DNA from: Syntrophomonadaceae bacterium
GTDB lineage: Bacteria > Bacillota > Dethiobacteria > DTU022
Length of the DNA: 64,000 nt
NCBI GenBank assembly: GCA_007121075.1
Contig: SKMK01000003.1
Span: forward strand, 1-64,000
Direction of reading: 5' to 3'
Shown here: piece after piece, positions 1 to 10,332 of the stretch
Position numbering within the stretch: the first letter of the stretch is position 1
How the letters are laid out: the number at the start of each line of letters is the position of its first letter
Program-made: the position numbers and the translations under genes
Notes under the pieces: model-generated
Database searches by the model: none
Seen by the model: only the letters and a program-made list of their open reading frames with translations
What the model was told of the DNA's origin: nothing

Positions 1-81
1 AACCTTTGATTTCATTTTTTCCCCAGAACCGGTCTAATTGCCGGTATTAGTACGGTATAAAGAAGGTGATTAATAATAGGA

Positions 82-1548
82 TTAGATCCTTTTGCTGCTT
101 GTAAATAAATGGTCCAGGTATACCAGGTAATCTTCCGGGCTGTCAATATCCCATAATATTGACGGTGTATCGACATCAACATAATTGATCTTGTCCCGGT
201 CCATATTTTCTATGAGGTCCCTCCCTCCCTTATCTCCGGTCAGGTTCATCAAGGCAGGCCAGGTCCTCCTGTCAAGCAGAACGGGATTGCCCCTCTTGCC
301 CATAAAAACAGGACAGGTGACCAGGGCCAGGTTGTTCATGTAATTTTCACAGAGCCTGTTATAAACTGCCGGCGGCACCTGGGGTTGGTCGCCCAGGGCA
401 AACAGTACGCCCTGTGCGGCTGGCTCAACTGCCTGTAGCCCTGCCTTAAGCGAAGCAGACATACCTTCCTGATAACGGCAGTTCTTTACGACATTGATGC
501 TAATGGTCCGATGTGGTTCAAACCGGGATGCCGGAACCGGCCCGGTCCTCCCTGGTGAAGTTACAATGACAATGTCTTCGAAACCGGCGGCTGCAACATT
601 GTCCAGGGTCTGTTTCAGGATCGTTTTATTTCCCACTGTTAACGCCATCTTATCCGCTCCCATCCTGGCAGATTTGCCTGCAGCAAGGATTACGCATGAT
701 ACCAGGGCCGGGGGTTTGGTTGGCTTTAAATTTAAAATTATTTTCACCGGCCAGTCTTCCCGGCCTGCTGTAACCAGCAGTTTTTCTGGCAAAGGCCCTT
801 CATATCCTGTCCTGATCAGACCGGTTATTTCCAGGGCGCTCGTTTCAGGGGAAACTATTAAGTCGCCTTTATTTATGATCGGGCAGGCATAAGCTCTTGG
901 CGCCTGCTTCATGCCGATCTTAAGCATATATTTAAAAGCCCTGGCCAGGATACTTCCATTTACCATTTCTCCCTCCTTTGTCCCTGTACTTTCGAGAAAA
1001 TGTTCGAGACGGTGGGTATTGGCAGGCGATATGAAGCTGCCCAGGGCATCGCCGCCCAGGACAGGGATAATATAATCAGCAGATGATGGAATTACCGGCT
1101 CATAAGGTGCGAATCCTTTCAGTGGTTTACCTTTGGCGCCGTCGGCTTCAACCAGGACTGAGACCTGCAAACAGTCTCGCAAAAATCCCACCTGGCCTGG
1201 CTCAATGCCTTCTACTTTTCCGTCTGGCAGGATGCTCTTGCCGAGAACTGCCAGGTCATTGTTCCTAAAATGTTCCCTTAGTTCCTGTACCGCCTGCTCA
1301 AGATCGTCGCTGCAAAAAAAAGCGGTTTCCTGTGGTTTATAAATCCTGGTAGTTGTGGTCAAAAGCGCTTTCTTTCCGGCAGCTGCCATTTCTGCGGCCA
1401 ATCTACGCATCAAAGTAGTTTTACCGCCGGCCCCGTAAAAAGAAATGACGGCGGTTTCGGAGAAGTTTAAAGAATGAGTAATTGTGAAGTGTTCCACCCG
1501 GATAACCTGCCTTTCAGAGGCCCCCGCACAAAAATTACAGGGGTGCAA
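82..1548 (-). CDS. Fusion: YqeC-like selenium-dependent hydroxylase accessory protein + MocA/MobA-like molybdenum cofactor nucleotidyltransferase
   Basis: N-terminal P-loop FYGAGGKTTLM (YqeC-like); C-terminal half SCVILAAGKSARMGADKMAL typical of MobA-like NTP transferases. Confidence 0.85.
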   Translation of the reverse strand: MHPCNFCAGASERQVIRVEHFTITHSLNFSETAVISFYGAGGKTTLMRRLAAEMAAAGKKALLTTTTRIYKPQETAFFCSDDLEQAVQELREHFRNNDLAVLGKSILPDGKVEGIEPGQVGFLRDCLQVSVLVEADGAKGKPLKGFAPYEPVIPSSADYIIPVLGGDALGSFISPANTHRLEHFLESTGTKEGEMVNGSILARAFKYMLKIGMKQAPRAYACPIINKGDLIVSPETSALEITGLIRTGYEGPLPEKLLVTAGREDWPVKIILNLKPTKPPALVSCVILAAGKSARMGADKMALTVGNKTILKQTLDNVAAAGFEDIVIVTSPGRTGPVPASRFEPHRTISINVVKNCRYQEGMSASLKAGLQAVEPAAQGVLFALGDQPQVPPAVYNRLCENYMNNLALVTCPVFMGKRGNPVLLDRRTWPALMNLTGDKGGRDLIENMDRDKINYVDVDTPSILWDIDSPEDYLVYLDHLFTSSKRI

Positions 1549-1566
1549 ACAGGACCGTTTGGGTTA

Positions 1567-1594
1567 ATTATAATAGAAACAACGGGATTTGTAA
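1567..1594 (-). promoter_or_regulatory. Candidate sigma-A promoter for yqeC-mocA (TTACAA-N16-TATAAT)
   Basis: Minus-strand -35 TTACAA (1589-1594), -10 TATAAT (1567-1572), 16-nt spacer. Confidence 0.4.
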
Positions 1595-1742
1595 TTGATC
1601 CCTTACCCAATTAGGCACCCCCGTTTGTTTCAACAGCCTCACTGATTGCTGGCTAAAATTGCCGTTCCCAAATCATTTCCAGCGCCGCACTATTTCCGCA
1701 CCCCCTTTTCTTTTTTGCCGCGACGGAGTATAATAAGCTATA

Positions 1743-1756
1743 CAAACATAAGTTCG
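1743..1756. promoter_or_regulatory. Candidate LexA (SOS) box CAAACATAAGTTCG
   Basis: AAC-N4-GTT core, 11/14 to CGAACRNRYGTTYC; lies just downstream of TATAAT (1729-1734) and upstream of dinB-like start. Confidence 0.5.
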
Positions 1757-1778
1757 CCGAACAGGTGGTCGGATAACC

Positions 1779-3011
1779 GTGCGCTCCAAGGTTATTTTCC
1801 TGGCCGATATGGAATCTTTTTATGCCGGGGTGGAAATAAGCCAAGATCCCTCCCTACGCAGGAAGCCGGTAGCCGTCTGCGGCGATCCGGCCCTGCGTCA
1901 CGGGATCATTCTTGCTGCCAGCCGCGAAGCAAAATCGTTCGGTATCAAAACCGGGCAGCCGGCCTGGGAAGCCCGACGCATGTGCCCCTGGGTGGTTTTC
2001 GTCCATCCCCATATGCAGACCTATATCGATTATTCCCTGCGTATAACCAAAATATTTGAGCAGTACACCGACCGCGTCCTTCCCTATTCTATCGACGAAC
2101 AGTTTCTCGACCTTACCGGCTCTGAAAACATTTTCGGATCGCCGGAAAAAATTGCCGCCGCCATAAACAGGCAGGTCTGGGAAGAAACCGGCATTCGCTG
2201 CCGCATTGGCATGGGCGAAAACCTGCTTCAGGCTAAAATGGCCTGTGACTGTTTTGCTAAAAAAATGGCGAATGCTTTTTTTGAGCTAAACAGCGCCAAC
2301 TACGCCCGCCATACCTGGAATCTGCCGATTGACGCCCTGTTTGGAGTCGGACACCGCATGGAAAAAAACCTGTACCGGATCGGGGTGCGAACCATCGGCC
2401 ACCTGGCCACTCTACCCCGGGATATGATGCGCCGCCGCTGGGGGGTCAACGGAGAAGTGCTATGGCTTAACGCCCACGGCATTGACTATTCCACCGTTGA
2501 GCCGGATGCAGTTAGCGATCAAAAAGGAATTGGTCACACGGCAACCCTGCCCCGGGATTACCGCCGGCGGGCAGAAATTGAACTGGTCCTGCTGGAAATG
2601 ACCGAAGAAGTATGTTTCAGGGTCCGCCGGCACGGCAGGGTCGGTTCCACGGCCCACCTTTACTGCAAAGGAGCCGACTTCGATTACCCCACCGGTTTTT
2701 CACGGCAGAAAAAACTGCCCGATCCGGGAGCAACGGCGGCGGAAGTTTACCCAACCGTCCGGCAGCTGTTCCGTAAACATTGGGATGGGAGACCCGTGCG
2801 GGCGGTGGGCATAAGTTTGAGCGGCCTCAGTTCATACCATCAGCTGCGTTTCCCCTTTTCCGGCTGCTGCGGCCGGGAAGAAGCCCTGGCCGCAGCAATT
2901 GACCTGGTCCGGACGCGGTTTGGCAAAACCAGTATTTTCAAAGCGGCTTTCCTCCAACCCGGGGCACAGTTATTCCAGCGGGCTGGTAAAATCGGGGGGC
3001 ATGATTCATGA
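1779..3011 (+). CDS. Y-family DNA polymerase (DinB/UvrX-like)
   Basis: FLADMESFYAGVE, YSIDEQFLDLTG catalytic motifs; GTG start. Confidence 0.9.
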   Translation: MRSKVIFLADMESFYAGVEISQDPSLRRKPVAVCGDPALRHGIILAASREAKSFGIKTGQPAWEARRMCPWVVFVHPHMQTYIDYSLRITKIFEQYTDRVLPYSIDEQFLDLTGSENIFGSPEKIAAAINRQVWEETGIRCRIGMGENLLQAKMACDCFAKKMANAFFELNSANYARHTWNLPIDALFGVGHRMEKNLYRIGVRTIGHLATLPRDMMRRRWGVNGEVLWLNAHGIDYSTVEPDAVSDQKGIGHTATLPRDYRRRAEIELVLLEMTEEVCFRVRRHGRVGSTAHLYCKGADFDYPTGFSRQKKLPDPGATAAEVYPTVRQLFRKHWDGRPVRAVGISLSGLSSYHQLRFPFSGCCGREEALAAAIDLVRTRFGKTSIFKAAFLQPGAQLFQRAGKIGGHDS

Positions 3012-3361
3012 GCAAGAAGCTGAACCAGCAGTTCGCCTGCAGCAAGATGATGCTTCCCGAGCACCGGAGCAGCCTGCAGGAGCATAATGATCAACTCCGG
3101 CGTGATGAGGAAAACAGCCGCCCCGTGCTTGACGAACAGCAGTGGGAGCGGCTGCAGCAAATATTCGAATGGGCCCTGGCCGAACGCCGGGCCCTGAAGG
3201 TGACTGTATTTAACAGGGCCGGCCGGGAAATTTTCACCGGCATTCCCTTAAGCGGCGACCCGACCGCCGGCAGGATCACCTTCAGCTCCGGTTCCGACCG
3301 CCCTCACCCGGTCAACGCAGCTGATATTGCGCATCTTGAACCGGCAGAAGATTACCTTTAA
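3008..3361 (+). CDS. YolD-like protein
   Basis: KMMLPEHRSSLQEH motif; overlaps dinB-like stop by 4 bp, typical UvrX-YolD pairing. Confidence 0.7.
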   Translation: MSKKLNQQFACSKMMLPEHRSSLQEHNDQLRRDEENSRPVLDEQQWERLQQIFEWALAERRALKVTVFNRAGREIFTGIPLSGDPTAGRITFSSGSDRPHPVNAADIAHLEPAEDYL

Positions 3362-6300
3362 GTTTCTGGCGGGCTTGAAATACCAGGCCTTCGACCATTT
3401 CATCACGGTTGGCATTTTCTTTACCGTCGTAATAAACGGTTACTACCGGAAGGCCCAGTTCATCCTGCAGAAGTCCCTGTTGGGCCTCGACCACCGAGCT
3501 GGGCATGCAGGTAAATGGTGCGACAAATATCGCCCCGGTTACCCTGTTTCTCTCGCTGAAAGCAGCAGTCCGGCCGATAGTCATCGGCGGTTCACCGCCG
3601 TAATGCCTGGAAACATATTTAACAGCATGCTCCATAATTTCCCAAGGGGCAGGTTCATGGAGATCCTCCAGTAAGGGTCCGGCCGCATTTTCCAGGGCCA
3701 CTTCATCGCGGTGGGCCAGGTTGATCAGGATCTGGTATAATTTTTGCCTGATATAGTCGGCCGGCTTACGGTTCAGTTTAAAGGCTTGACGGGTTTCATG
3801 GTAGTCGATAAAAATGGTATAGTTAAAAATTTCGGTGACCGGGGCCAGGCATACCTCACCACCGGCCTCCTCTATTTTCCTGATCACTTCCTGATTGCAG
3901 CGGTCATCCATCCGGACATAAAATTCCCCGCCCAGCAAGATCCTAGGTTTAACTGTACCCTCATCGACCGGGATGCGACTGAATTCTTCCCCCGCTTCCC
4001 GGACCAGGTCTTCCAGGGGTTTTCGGTAACTGCCGGTGAAAAGGCTGGTTAACGGCACCTTGTACGTTTCCAACATGGTAAGCAGTTTTTTGCTGTAATA
4101 ATCAAACAGGCCGTTGCTGGCCCCGGGCTCCAGTTCATAGGGCCGGACCCTGTGCAGTAATTTATAGAGGGTATCCATGGCCAACAGGCCGTTGTAGAGG
4201 CCGATTATGAGCGGATAACCGCAGCGTTTGGCCACATCGGCAAAGCGAACAGCGCAGACTCTTCCTTCCCCAAAACCGGCCCTGTGAAGGGCGAGAGTTT
4301 GAGCCGGGGCATATAGCCCGTAGCGGCAGGGGCCGCAGGCCCAACCCTGGAAAAACACCTCACCGTTGCCGACATCGTTTGTATAAAGGTGCTGCAGGTA
4401 ATCCTGCAGGTTCTGAATAAAGGGCAGGCACTCTTCACCGTTAACAAAACGCTGGGCCAGCGAAAGGTCACCCGGCTTGCTCCTGGGTATAACCTCCGCT
4501 TCAATTCCACAGCTCCTGAAAAAGGAAGCAAAAACACTGGAGTGTTTTGTCATATCTGGAATCAGGATCTTATCCCAGCCTTCTTGATCCACGGTGCGGG
4601 AAGCCGAAGACGGCAACTCCCGGGGCCTGGATTCTTCCTTGGACAGGCAGGTATTGCGGAAGGCTTCCAGTCTGGTGATCATGCCTGCCGGGGCGGTATG
4701 CTCGTCCAGGGTCAGGCGGAGGTAACTGGTCATTTCCTTTAAAAAGTGTCTGAGCATAGCATTGGGGCCGCACTTGAAAGGATCCAAAAAGATCATATTT
4801 ATTTGGGGAAGGCCCGTTTCTCCAGCTTTCTGGTTCAGGAAATTGACCAGGATCACCGCCGATATGATCCTTTGAAGCTGGGATGGATAAAGATTATGGA
4901 TTTGTTCAACCTGGCTTTTCATATAAGCTGTGAATTCTTCACGGTAAGGATCCAGGTAAGGTGAACTTATATCCCCGTTGTACCAGGCCTGCAGGTAAGC
5001 GACAAAATACTCGTGCGGCACGGCCATTAAGCCGCTTTCGCGGGCGTGACGCATTGATTTTTTGGAGATTAGCTCATCGTACAGAGTGTAACCGCGGCTT
5101 AAAAATACCACTGCAGCTCGCTCGGAATTGGCCTTAAGATCTTCAAACATTTCTTCTGCTGCATAGGCCAGCTGTTTTTTGAATTTACCCAGGGCTTCGT
5201 AAGCGGCGCCGACTGCTTTATTCAGCAGGGCATCGCTGTAAGCCGGGCCGAGCACTTTTCTGGCCACCGGTTCCAGCTGCTCTTTAATCCCTTCAAATCC
5301 ATCTTTATAGTTTAGTTGGGCGTAAAGCACTTTCTCCGGGTCGTATTCAATCGAGTTTACGACAGTACCCCTCAGGGTCTGCAACAGGGGGCAGACAAAG
5401 TTGCGCGGCCATTCTTCAGCCCAGGGCAGATCCTCGGTATTAACCACTTCGGGCAAAAAGACATAATCCGGATCTTTTTCCTGCAGCTCCTGGTAATGGC
5501 CTAGAATTACTTTCATCGGGTAGCACATTTCTGAATCAAGCTTTACTTTGCCTTTATGGAGGGTTTCTGCCGAACTTTCATCAGAAAGGACCACCGAGCA
5601 GCCCAGTTTACGGAAAAAAGTGGCCCAGAAAGGATAATAGTCAAAATAAAGGCCGCTGCGGGCGATGCCCACCCTGGGGCCTTCACCGTCATTATCCCCT
5701 GCCGCCCGGTAAAAAATCTCGCTTCTTGTAGCAGCATAATCGGGCAGTTCATCTCCGTCTTTCTTTTTATCAATGCTGGAATAGCGGCCGCAGCGATCGC
5801 CGTATATAAATTTTTTGCCGTCCGGAAAACTAATGATGTTAAGAACACAATTGTGTTCATGCCTGCACTCCGCCCCGCAGGGTTTTTTATCATTGGTAAA
5901 CTGGCTTATCGCTGCCAGCTTGCTGAACGTATAATTGCTTTCATAACCCCGCTGGTGAAACTGCCTGGCCATCAGGGCGCTGCCCAGGGCCCCGGTCAGT
6001 TCAGGTTCGGGAGGCACAGAAACTGTTTTTTCGCAGATCGCAGCCAGGGCGGCGGCCAGGGCGTGGTTTTTGGCAGTAGCACCGGCAAAAACAACCCTGC
6101 CGTCCAGGGGGCGTTTATCCACCGTTTTGCTGAGATAGTTCTGGGCTGAAGAATAGGCCAGGCTGGCCAGCTGTTCATTCAAGGGGAGACCCCTGGCCGA
6201 CGCTGAAGCCAGGATTGACTGGGAAATCAAGGTGCATATGTCACCCAGATCTACGGCATATTCAGCGGTAAAAGAACGATCAGAGAATTCTTCTTTGATG

Positions 6301-7685
6301 CTGATCCCAAGCAGTTCGGCCAGGTTTTCCAGGAAGGTTCCTGTGCCGGCAGCACAGACCGGATTCATGTTGTAATCATATAAAACCCCGTTGTGCAGTT
6401 GAATAAACTTGGAATCCTCACCGCCGATCTCGATAATCGACAGGGTCGATTCATCTTCGAATAGGCTTTTAATCCCTTCCGCCTGACAGGTAATTTCATC
6501 TACGGCATATTCCGCATTGAGTATTTTTTGGGAAAGAAACCGTCCGGATCCGGTTGTACAGGCCACAATCGGGGCTTCCCCGATCAAAGCGCCATAGCGT
6601 TGATCAGCCTGCTTCATTAATTCCAGGACCTGCAGGGCCGGCCGTCCGGTTGTCGGCAGATAAACACCACCAATTTTGCGTCCATCCCGGTCAAGGAGAA
6701 CGCATTTGGTGGATACTGAGCCGCAGTCCACTCCCAGGTACACCTGGGAAAGGTCGAACCCTCTGCCGGCTGACTCACCTTCCAGGTATTTGACCTGCCC
6801 GGGATCTAACGGAGGCAGAGGGTTATCAGGGTGGTACTCGGTGGTTACCAGTCTATTGGTGACAAACTTTTGAAAGTCAAGCGGCGTCCCTTTAACCGCC
6901 GCTCCGACAGCGTTGACATACTCATGATCTTCTGGAATTATAAGAGTAATATCTTCTTTGCTTACATATTCGTCCAGGTATTTGATCACAGCTTTGTTGT
7001 TTGCCACTCCGCCGACGGAAACCAGGGTACCCGGACCCTGGAAACGGTTCTGGGCTACGCTGGTGATAATATTTTCAACAAGAGCCTTGCCCATCCCGGC
7101 CGAGACGGCACTCTGGGTGGCGCCTTCGTTGATGGCATGGGTCATGTCTGATTTTGCAAAAACGGCACAGCGGCCGGAAATAGGTACAGCACTTTCCGCC
7201 TGAACAGCTACTTCTGCCAGTTCCCGGTCGTTATAACCCATCCTGGTTGCCTGCTGGTACCAGAAAGAACCGCTTCCGGCCGCACACTGGCCGTTACGGC
7301 TGAAGAAGCTGATCTGTTTTTTTTCATCCAGTTCCAGGTAGTGGATATTTTCATGTCCCAGGGACAATACATAGTCGGCCTCAATTTGCTGTTGCACAAG
7401 TCCGGCTTGCAGGGCTTCGATTTCAAGCAGGTAACTAATACCGAGTCCCTCAGCAACCAGCTTGCCGTTTTGCCCCATTACCCCGATTTTTATTTGTCGT
7501 CCCTGAATACCTTCAAGCAGGTAATCTATGCATTTCTGGGCCGCTTCGACCGGCCTTCCGGCGGTTGGAAACTTTACCCTGTTAATTTGACCGTTGTTTA
7601 TAAGGACTCCCCTGGCTGAAAATACTCCGATATCCAGGCCAAGGCTAAGCTCATTTGTTGGTTCTTGTTTTTTTTCCATTTTCAC
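3312..7685 (-). CDS. Large acyl-CoA dehydratase activase-like protein: two BadF/BcrA/HgdC-type ATPase domains + DUF2229 + dehydratase-like C-terminus
   Basis: Two ASKHA domains (LGLDIGVFSARGVLI and LGVDCGSVSTKCVLL) each with CAAGxGxF motif and second Cys (GRCAVFAKSDMTH; DICTLISQSI). Confidence 0.88.
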   Translation of the reverse strand: MKMEKKQEPTNELSLGLDIGVFSARGVLINNGQINRVKFPTAGRPVEAAQKCIDYLLEGIQGRQIKIGVMGQNGKLVAEGLGISYLLEIEALQAGLVQQQIEADYVLSLGHENIHYLELDEKKQISFFSRNGQCAAGSGSFWYQQATRMGYNDRELAEVAVQAESAVPISGRCAVFAKSDMTHAINEGATQSAVSAGMGKALVENIITSVAQNRFQGPGTLVSVGGVANNKAVIKYLDEYVSKEDITLIIPEDHEYVNAVGAAVKGTPLDFQKFVTNRLVTTEYHPDNPLPPLDPGQVKYLEGESAGRGFDLSQVYLGVDCGSVSTKCVLLDRDGRKIGGVYLPTTGRPALQVLELMKQADQRYGALIGEAPIVACTTGSGRFLSQKILNAEYAVDEITCQAEGIKSLFEDESTLSIIEIGGEDSKFIQLHNGVLYDYNMNPVCAAGTGTFLENLAELLGISIKEEFSDRSFTAEYAVDLGDICTLISQSILASASARGLPLNEQLASLAYSSAQNYLSKTVDKRPLDGRVVFAGATAKNHALAAALAAICEKTVSVPPEPELTGALGSALMARQFHQRGYESNYTFSKLAAISQFTNDKKPCGAECRHEHNCVLNIISFPDGKKFIYGDRCGRYSSIDKKKDGDELPDYAATRSEIFYRAAGDNDGEGPRVGIARSGLYFDYYPFWATFFRKLGCSVVLSDESSAETLHKGKVKLDSEMCYPMKVILGHYQELQEKDPDYVFLPEVVNTEDLPWAEEWPRNFVCPLLQTLRGTVVNSIEYDPEKVLYAQLNYKDGFEGIKEQLEPVARKVLGPAYSDALLNKAVGAAYEALGKFKKQLAYAAEEMFEDLKANSERAAVVFLSRGYTLYDELISKKSMRHARESGLMAVPHEYFVAYLQAWYNGDISSPYLDPYREEFTAYMKSQVEQIHNLYPSQLQRIISAVILVNFLNQKAGETGLPQINMIFLDPFKCGPNAMLRHFLKEMTSYLRLTLDEHTAPAGMITRLEAFRNTCLSKEESRPRELPSSASRTVDQEGWDKILIPDMTKHSSVFASFFRSCGIEAEVIPRSKPGDLSLAQRFVNGEECLPFIQNLQDYLQHLYTNDVGNGEVFFQGWACGPCRYGLYAPAQTLALHRAGFGEGRVCAVRFADVAKRCGYPLIIGLYNGLLAMDTLYKLLHRVRPYELEPGASNGLFDYYSKKLLTMLETYKVPLTSLFTGSYRKPLEDLVREAGEEFSRIPVDEGTVKPRILLGGEFYVRMDDRCNQEVIRKIEEAGGEVCLAPVTEIFNYTIFIDYHETRQAFKLNRKPADYIRQKLYQILINLAHRDEVALENAAGPLLEDLHEPAPWEIMEHAVKYVSRHYGGEPPMTIGRTAAFSERNRVTGAIFVAPFTCMPSSVVEAQQGLLQDELGLPVVTVYYDGKENANRDEMVEGLVFQARQKLKGNLLPVQDAQYQLR

Positions 7686-7724
7686 AACCTCTCCACCAGA
7701 ATTCTAATTAATCCAGGTAATTAT

Positions 7725-8657
7725 TTACATAATTAAAGCCATGATCGCCTTTTGAGCATGAAGACGGTTTTCAGCCTGGTCAAAAACAATTGAGTGAGGC
7801 CCGTCTATTACATCGTCGGTTATTTCTTCTCCCCGGTGAGCCGGCAGGCAGTGCATAACCAGGACATCTTCTTTTGCTTTCTCAAGCAGGGTGCTGTTTA
7901 CCTGGTACTTTTCAAAACTCTCCAGCCTCTTTTCTTCTTCCCCTTCCATGCCCATGCTGGTCCAGACATCGGTATATATTATATCAGCCATTTGGGTGGC
8001 TTGAGAAGGATTATCTTCAATAACAATATTTGCCCCCGCTTTGGAAGCATCAAGCCTGGCCAGCCGGGTAATTTCAGAATCGGGCTCAAAACCGGACGGT
8101 GAACAGATGGAAATATTCATACCCACTTTTGACGCTCCGAACATCAGGGAGTGGGCCATATTGTTGCCATCCCCGATATATGCCAGTTTAAGCCCGGCCA
8201 GGGATTGTTTCTTCTCCTGGATGGTAAATAAATCGGAAAGGACCTGGCAGGGGTGCAGCAAATCGGTCAAACCGTTTATGACCGGTATAGAACTGTATTC
8301 GGCGAAATCTACCACATCCTGATGATCGTAAGTCCGGATCATGATCCCGTCCAGGTAACGGCTCAAGTTTCTGGCCGTATCGGCGATAGTTTCACCGCGT
8401 TTAAGTTGCAGGTCGTTAACGCTTAGAAATAAGCCATAACCTCCAAGCTGCCATATCCCTACTTCAAAAGAAACCCTGGTCCGGGTGGAGGATTTCTGGA
8501 AAATCATGCCCAGGGTCTTCCCTTTCAGGGGGTGATAAATTTCCCCCAGCTTATTTTTCATCTTTAGAATCCTCGATGTATCGAGAATTTGTTCAATTTC
8601 TTCCCGGCTGAGCTCATGGATAGAAATAAGATCTTTACCTTTCATGTCCAGCGCCAT
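7725..8657 (-). CDS. argF: Ornithine carbamoyltransferase
   Basis: SSTRTRVSFE, MIRTYDHQ, HPCQVLSD, MHCLPAHRGEEI motifs. Confidence 0.93.
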   Translation of the reverse strand: MALDMKGKDLISIHELSREEIEQILDTSRILKMKNKLGEIYHPLKGKTLGMIFQKSSTRTRVSFEVGIWQLGGYGLFLSVNDLQLKRGETIADTARNLSRYLDGIMIRTYDHQDVVDFAEYSSIPVINGLTDLLHPCQVLSDLFTIQEKKQSLAGLKLAYIGDGNNMAHSLMFGASKVGMNISICSPSGFEPDSEITRLARLDASKAGANIVIEDNPSQATQMADIIYTDVWTSMGMEGEEEKRLESFEKYQVNSTLLEKAKEDVLVMHCLPAHRGEEITDDVIDGPHSIVFDQAENRLHAQKAIMALIM

Positions 8658-8678
8658 CCCAAAACAGCCTCCTTTTTA

Positions 8679-9854
8679 TTATCTTTCAACCGTGCTGGCA
8701 ATGCCCTGCCCACCGCCGATACAGAGGGTGGCCAGGCCGCGCCTGGCATCTCTTTTCTGCATTTCGTGAAGCAGGGTAATAAAAATCCTGGCTCCACTGG
8801 CTCCGATGGGGTGGCCCAGGGCAATCGCCCCGCCGTTAACATTGACTTTTGAAGGATCCAGGCCCAGTTCTCTTACTACACACAGGGCCTGGGCGGCAAA
8901 TGCTTCATTCGCTTCAACCAGGTCGAGGTCATCGACCTTCCACCCGGCTCCGGCAAGGGCCTGTTTAGCAGCCGGGATCGGTCCGGTACCCATTACTGCC
9001 GGATCAACACCTGCCGAGGCATAGCTTTTTATTACAGCAAACGGTTTTAAACCCAGCTCTGAAGCTTTTCCCCGGCTCATAATGACCACTGCGGCCGCAC
9101 TGTCGTTAATCCCCGACGCATTGCCTGCCGTTACTGTTCCGTCCTGTTTAAAAGCAGGGCGCAGCCTGGACAGCTCTTCCAGCGAAGTCCTCCGGGGATG
9201 CTCATCCACTTCAAACTTAACCGGTTCCTTTTTGCGCTGCGGGACAAAGACCGGTACTATTTCGTCTTTAAAACGTCCGCTTTCGATGGCGGTGTGCGCT
9301 TTTTCCTGGCTATCCATGGCAAACTGATCCTGCATTTCCCTGCCGATACCGTAGCGTTCGGCAACATTTTCTGCTGTAATGCCCATATGGTAATCGTTCG
9401 CTGCACACCAGAGGCCGTCTTTGATCATCAGGTCGGTTACGGAGGTGTCGCCCATCCTCGCTCCCCAGCGGGCATTTGGGACCGCATAAGGAGATGCGCT
9501 CATATTCTCTGTCCCACCGGCGACAATTATATCAGCTTCGCCGGCGCTAACAGATAAAGCGGCCATACTGATTGTTTTCAAACCGGAACCACAGAGTTTG
9601 TTGATGGTCGTACAGGGCACTTCAACCGGAAAATCCGCCTTCAGGGCGGCCTGCCTGGCTACATTTTGCCCCAGTCCGCTTTGCAGAACACATCCCATCA
9701 GCACTTCGTCCACCTGGTCGGGTCTGACACCGCCCCTGGCAAGGGCTTCTTTGATGACCACGGCGCCGAGATCCACCGCGCTGATATTTTTTAGCGATCC
9801 GCCAAATGTTCCGACTGCCGTTCTTGCTGCGCTTACAACAACTGCTTCTTTCAT
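8679..9854 (-). CDS. Acetyl-CoA acetyltransferase (thiolase)
   Basis: [47 protein letters not shown] motifs. Confidence 0.93.
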   Translation of the reverse strand: MKEAVVVSAARTAVGTFGGSLKNISAVDLGAVVIKEALARGGVRPDQVDEVLMGCVLQSGLGQNVARQAALKADFPVEVPCTTINKLCGSGLKTISMAALSVSAGEADIIVAGGTENMSASPYAVPNARWGARMGDTSVTDLMIKDGLWCAANDYHMGITAENVAERYGIGREMQDQFAMDSQEKAHTAIESGRFKDEIVPVFVPQRKKEPVKFEVDEHPRRTSLEELSRLRPAFKQDGTVTAGNASGINDSAAAVVIMSRGKASELGLKPFAVIKSYASAGVDPAVMGTGPIPAAKQALAGAGWKVDDLDLVEANEAFAAQALCVVRELGLDPSKVNVNGGAIALGHPIGASGARIFITLLHEMQKRDARRGLATLCIGGGQGIASTVER

Positions 9855-10071
9855 GAGGATACCTCCAGATATCTCCGATTAATACACAGGCTGTTATTTT
9901 TCAAAATAAGTAGTCCTTACTTTGAAATAATCTAAACCCTTTATTCTTTCCCGAACTTATATATTCGTCAATTTACTTAATTATACCTTCAGATCCGGTT
10001 AAAAAGTTAAGCTACCCCGGTTTCCGGAACCCTTAAAATTGAAAGCCGCATACCTCAGGGCAGTGGTCGAA

Positions 10072-10098
10072 AATAAAAAGCGCCCATTAGCGGGCGCC
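10072..10098 (-). terminator. Intrinsic terminator downstream of tRNA-Leu
   Basis: Minus strand GGCGCCCGCTAATGGGCGCTTTTTATTTTC: GC-rich stem + T-run. Confidence 0.7.
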
Positions 10099-10107
10099 TT
10101 GTTTACC

Positions 10108-10194
10108 TGGTGCGAGCGAGAGGACTTGAACCTCCACGGGCATAAAGCCCACTAGGTCCTGAACCTAGCGCGTCTGCCATTCCGCCACGCTCGC
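10108..10194 (-). tRNA. tRNA-Leu (anticodon CAG), CCA encoded
   Basis: GCGAGCGTGGCGGAATGGCAGACGCGCTAGGTTCAGGACCTAGTGGGCTTTATGCCCGTGGAGGTTCAAGTCCTCTCGCTCGCACCA; full cloverleaf with long variable arm. Confidence 0.95.
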
Positions 10195-10332
10195 CTGTTT
10201 TTTCTCGCTCTGATATTATAACCATTCCTGGCTTTTTTATCAATAGGTTAAAGCAAAATTTGTGGTTAGGACGTGATAATGTCACCTTGTTAATGATCAT
10301 GATAATATGTCACCGATGGAAAACAGGGATTT

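Noticed and set aside
10103-10300. ORF 10103..10300 (-) 65 aa
   Set aside because: Overlaps the tRNA-Leu gene completely; spurious
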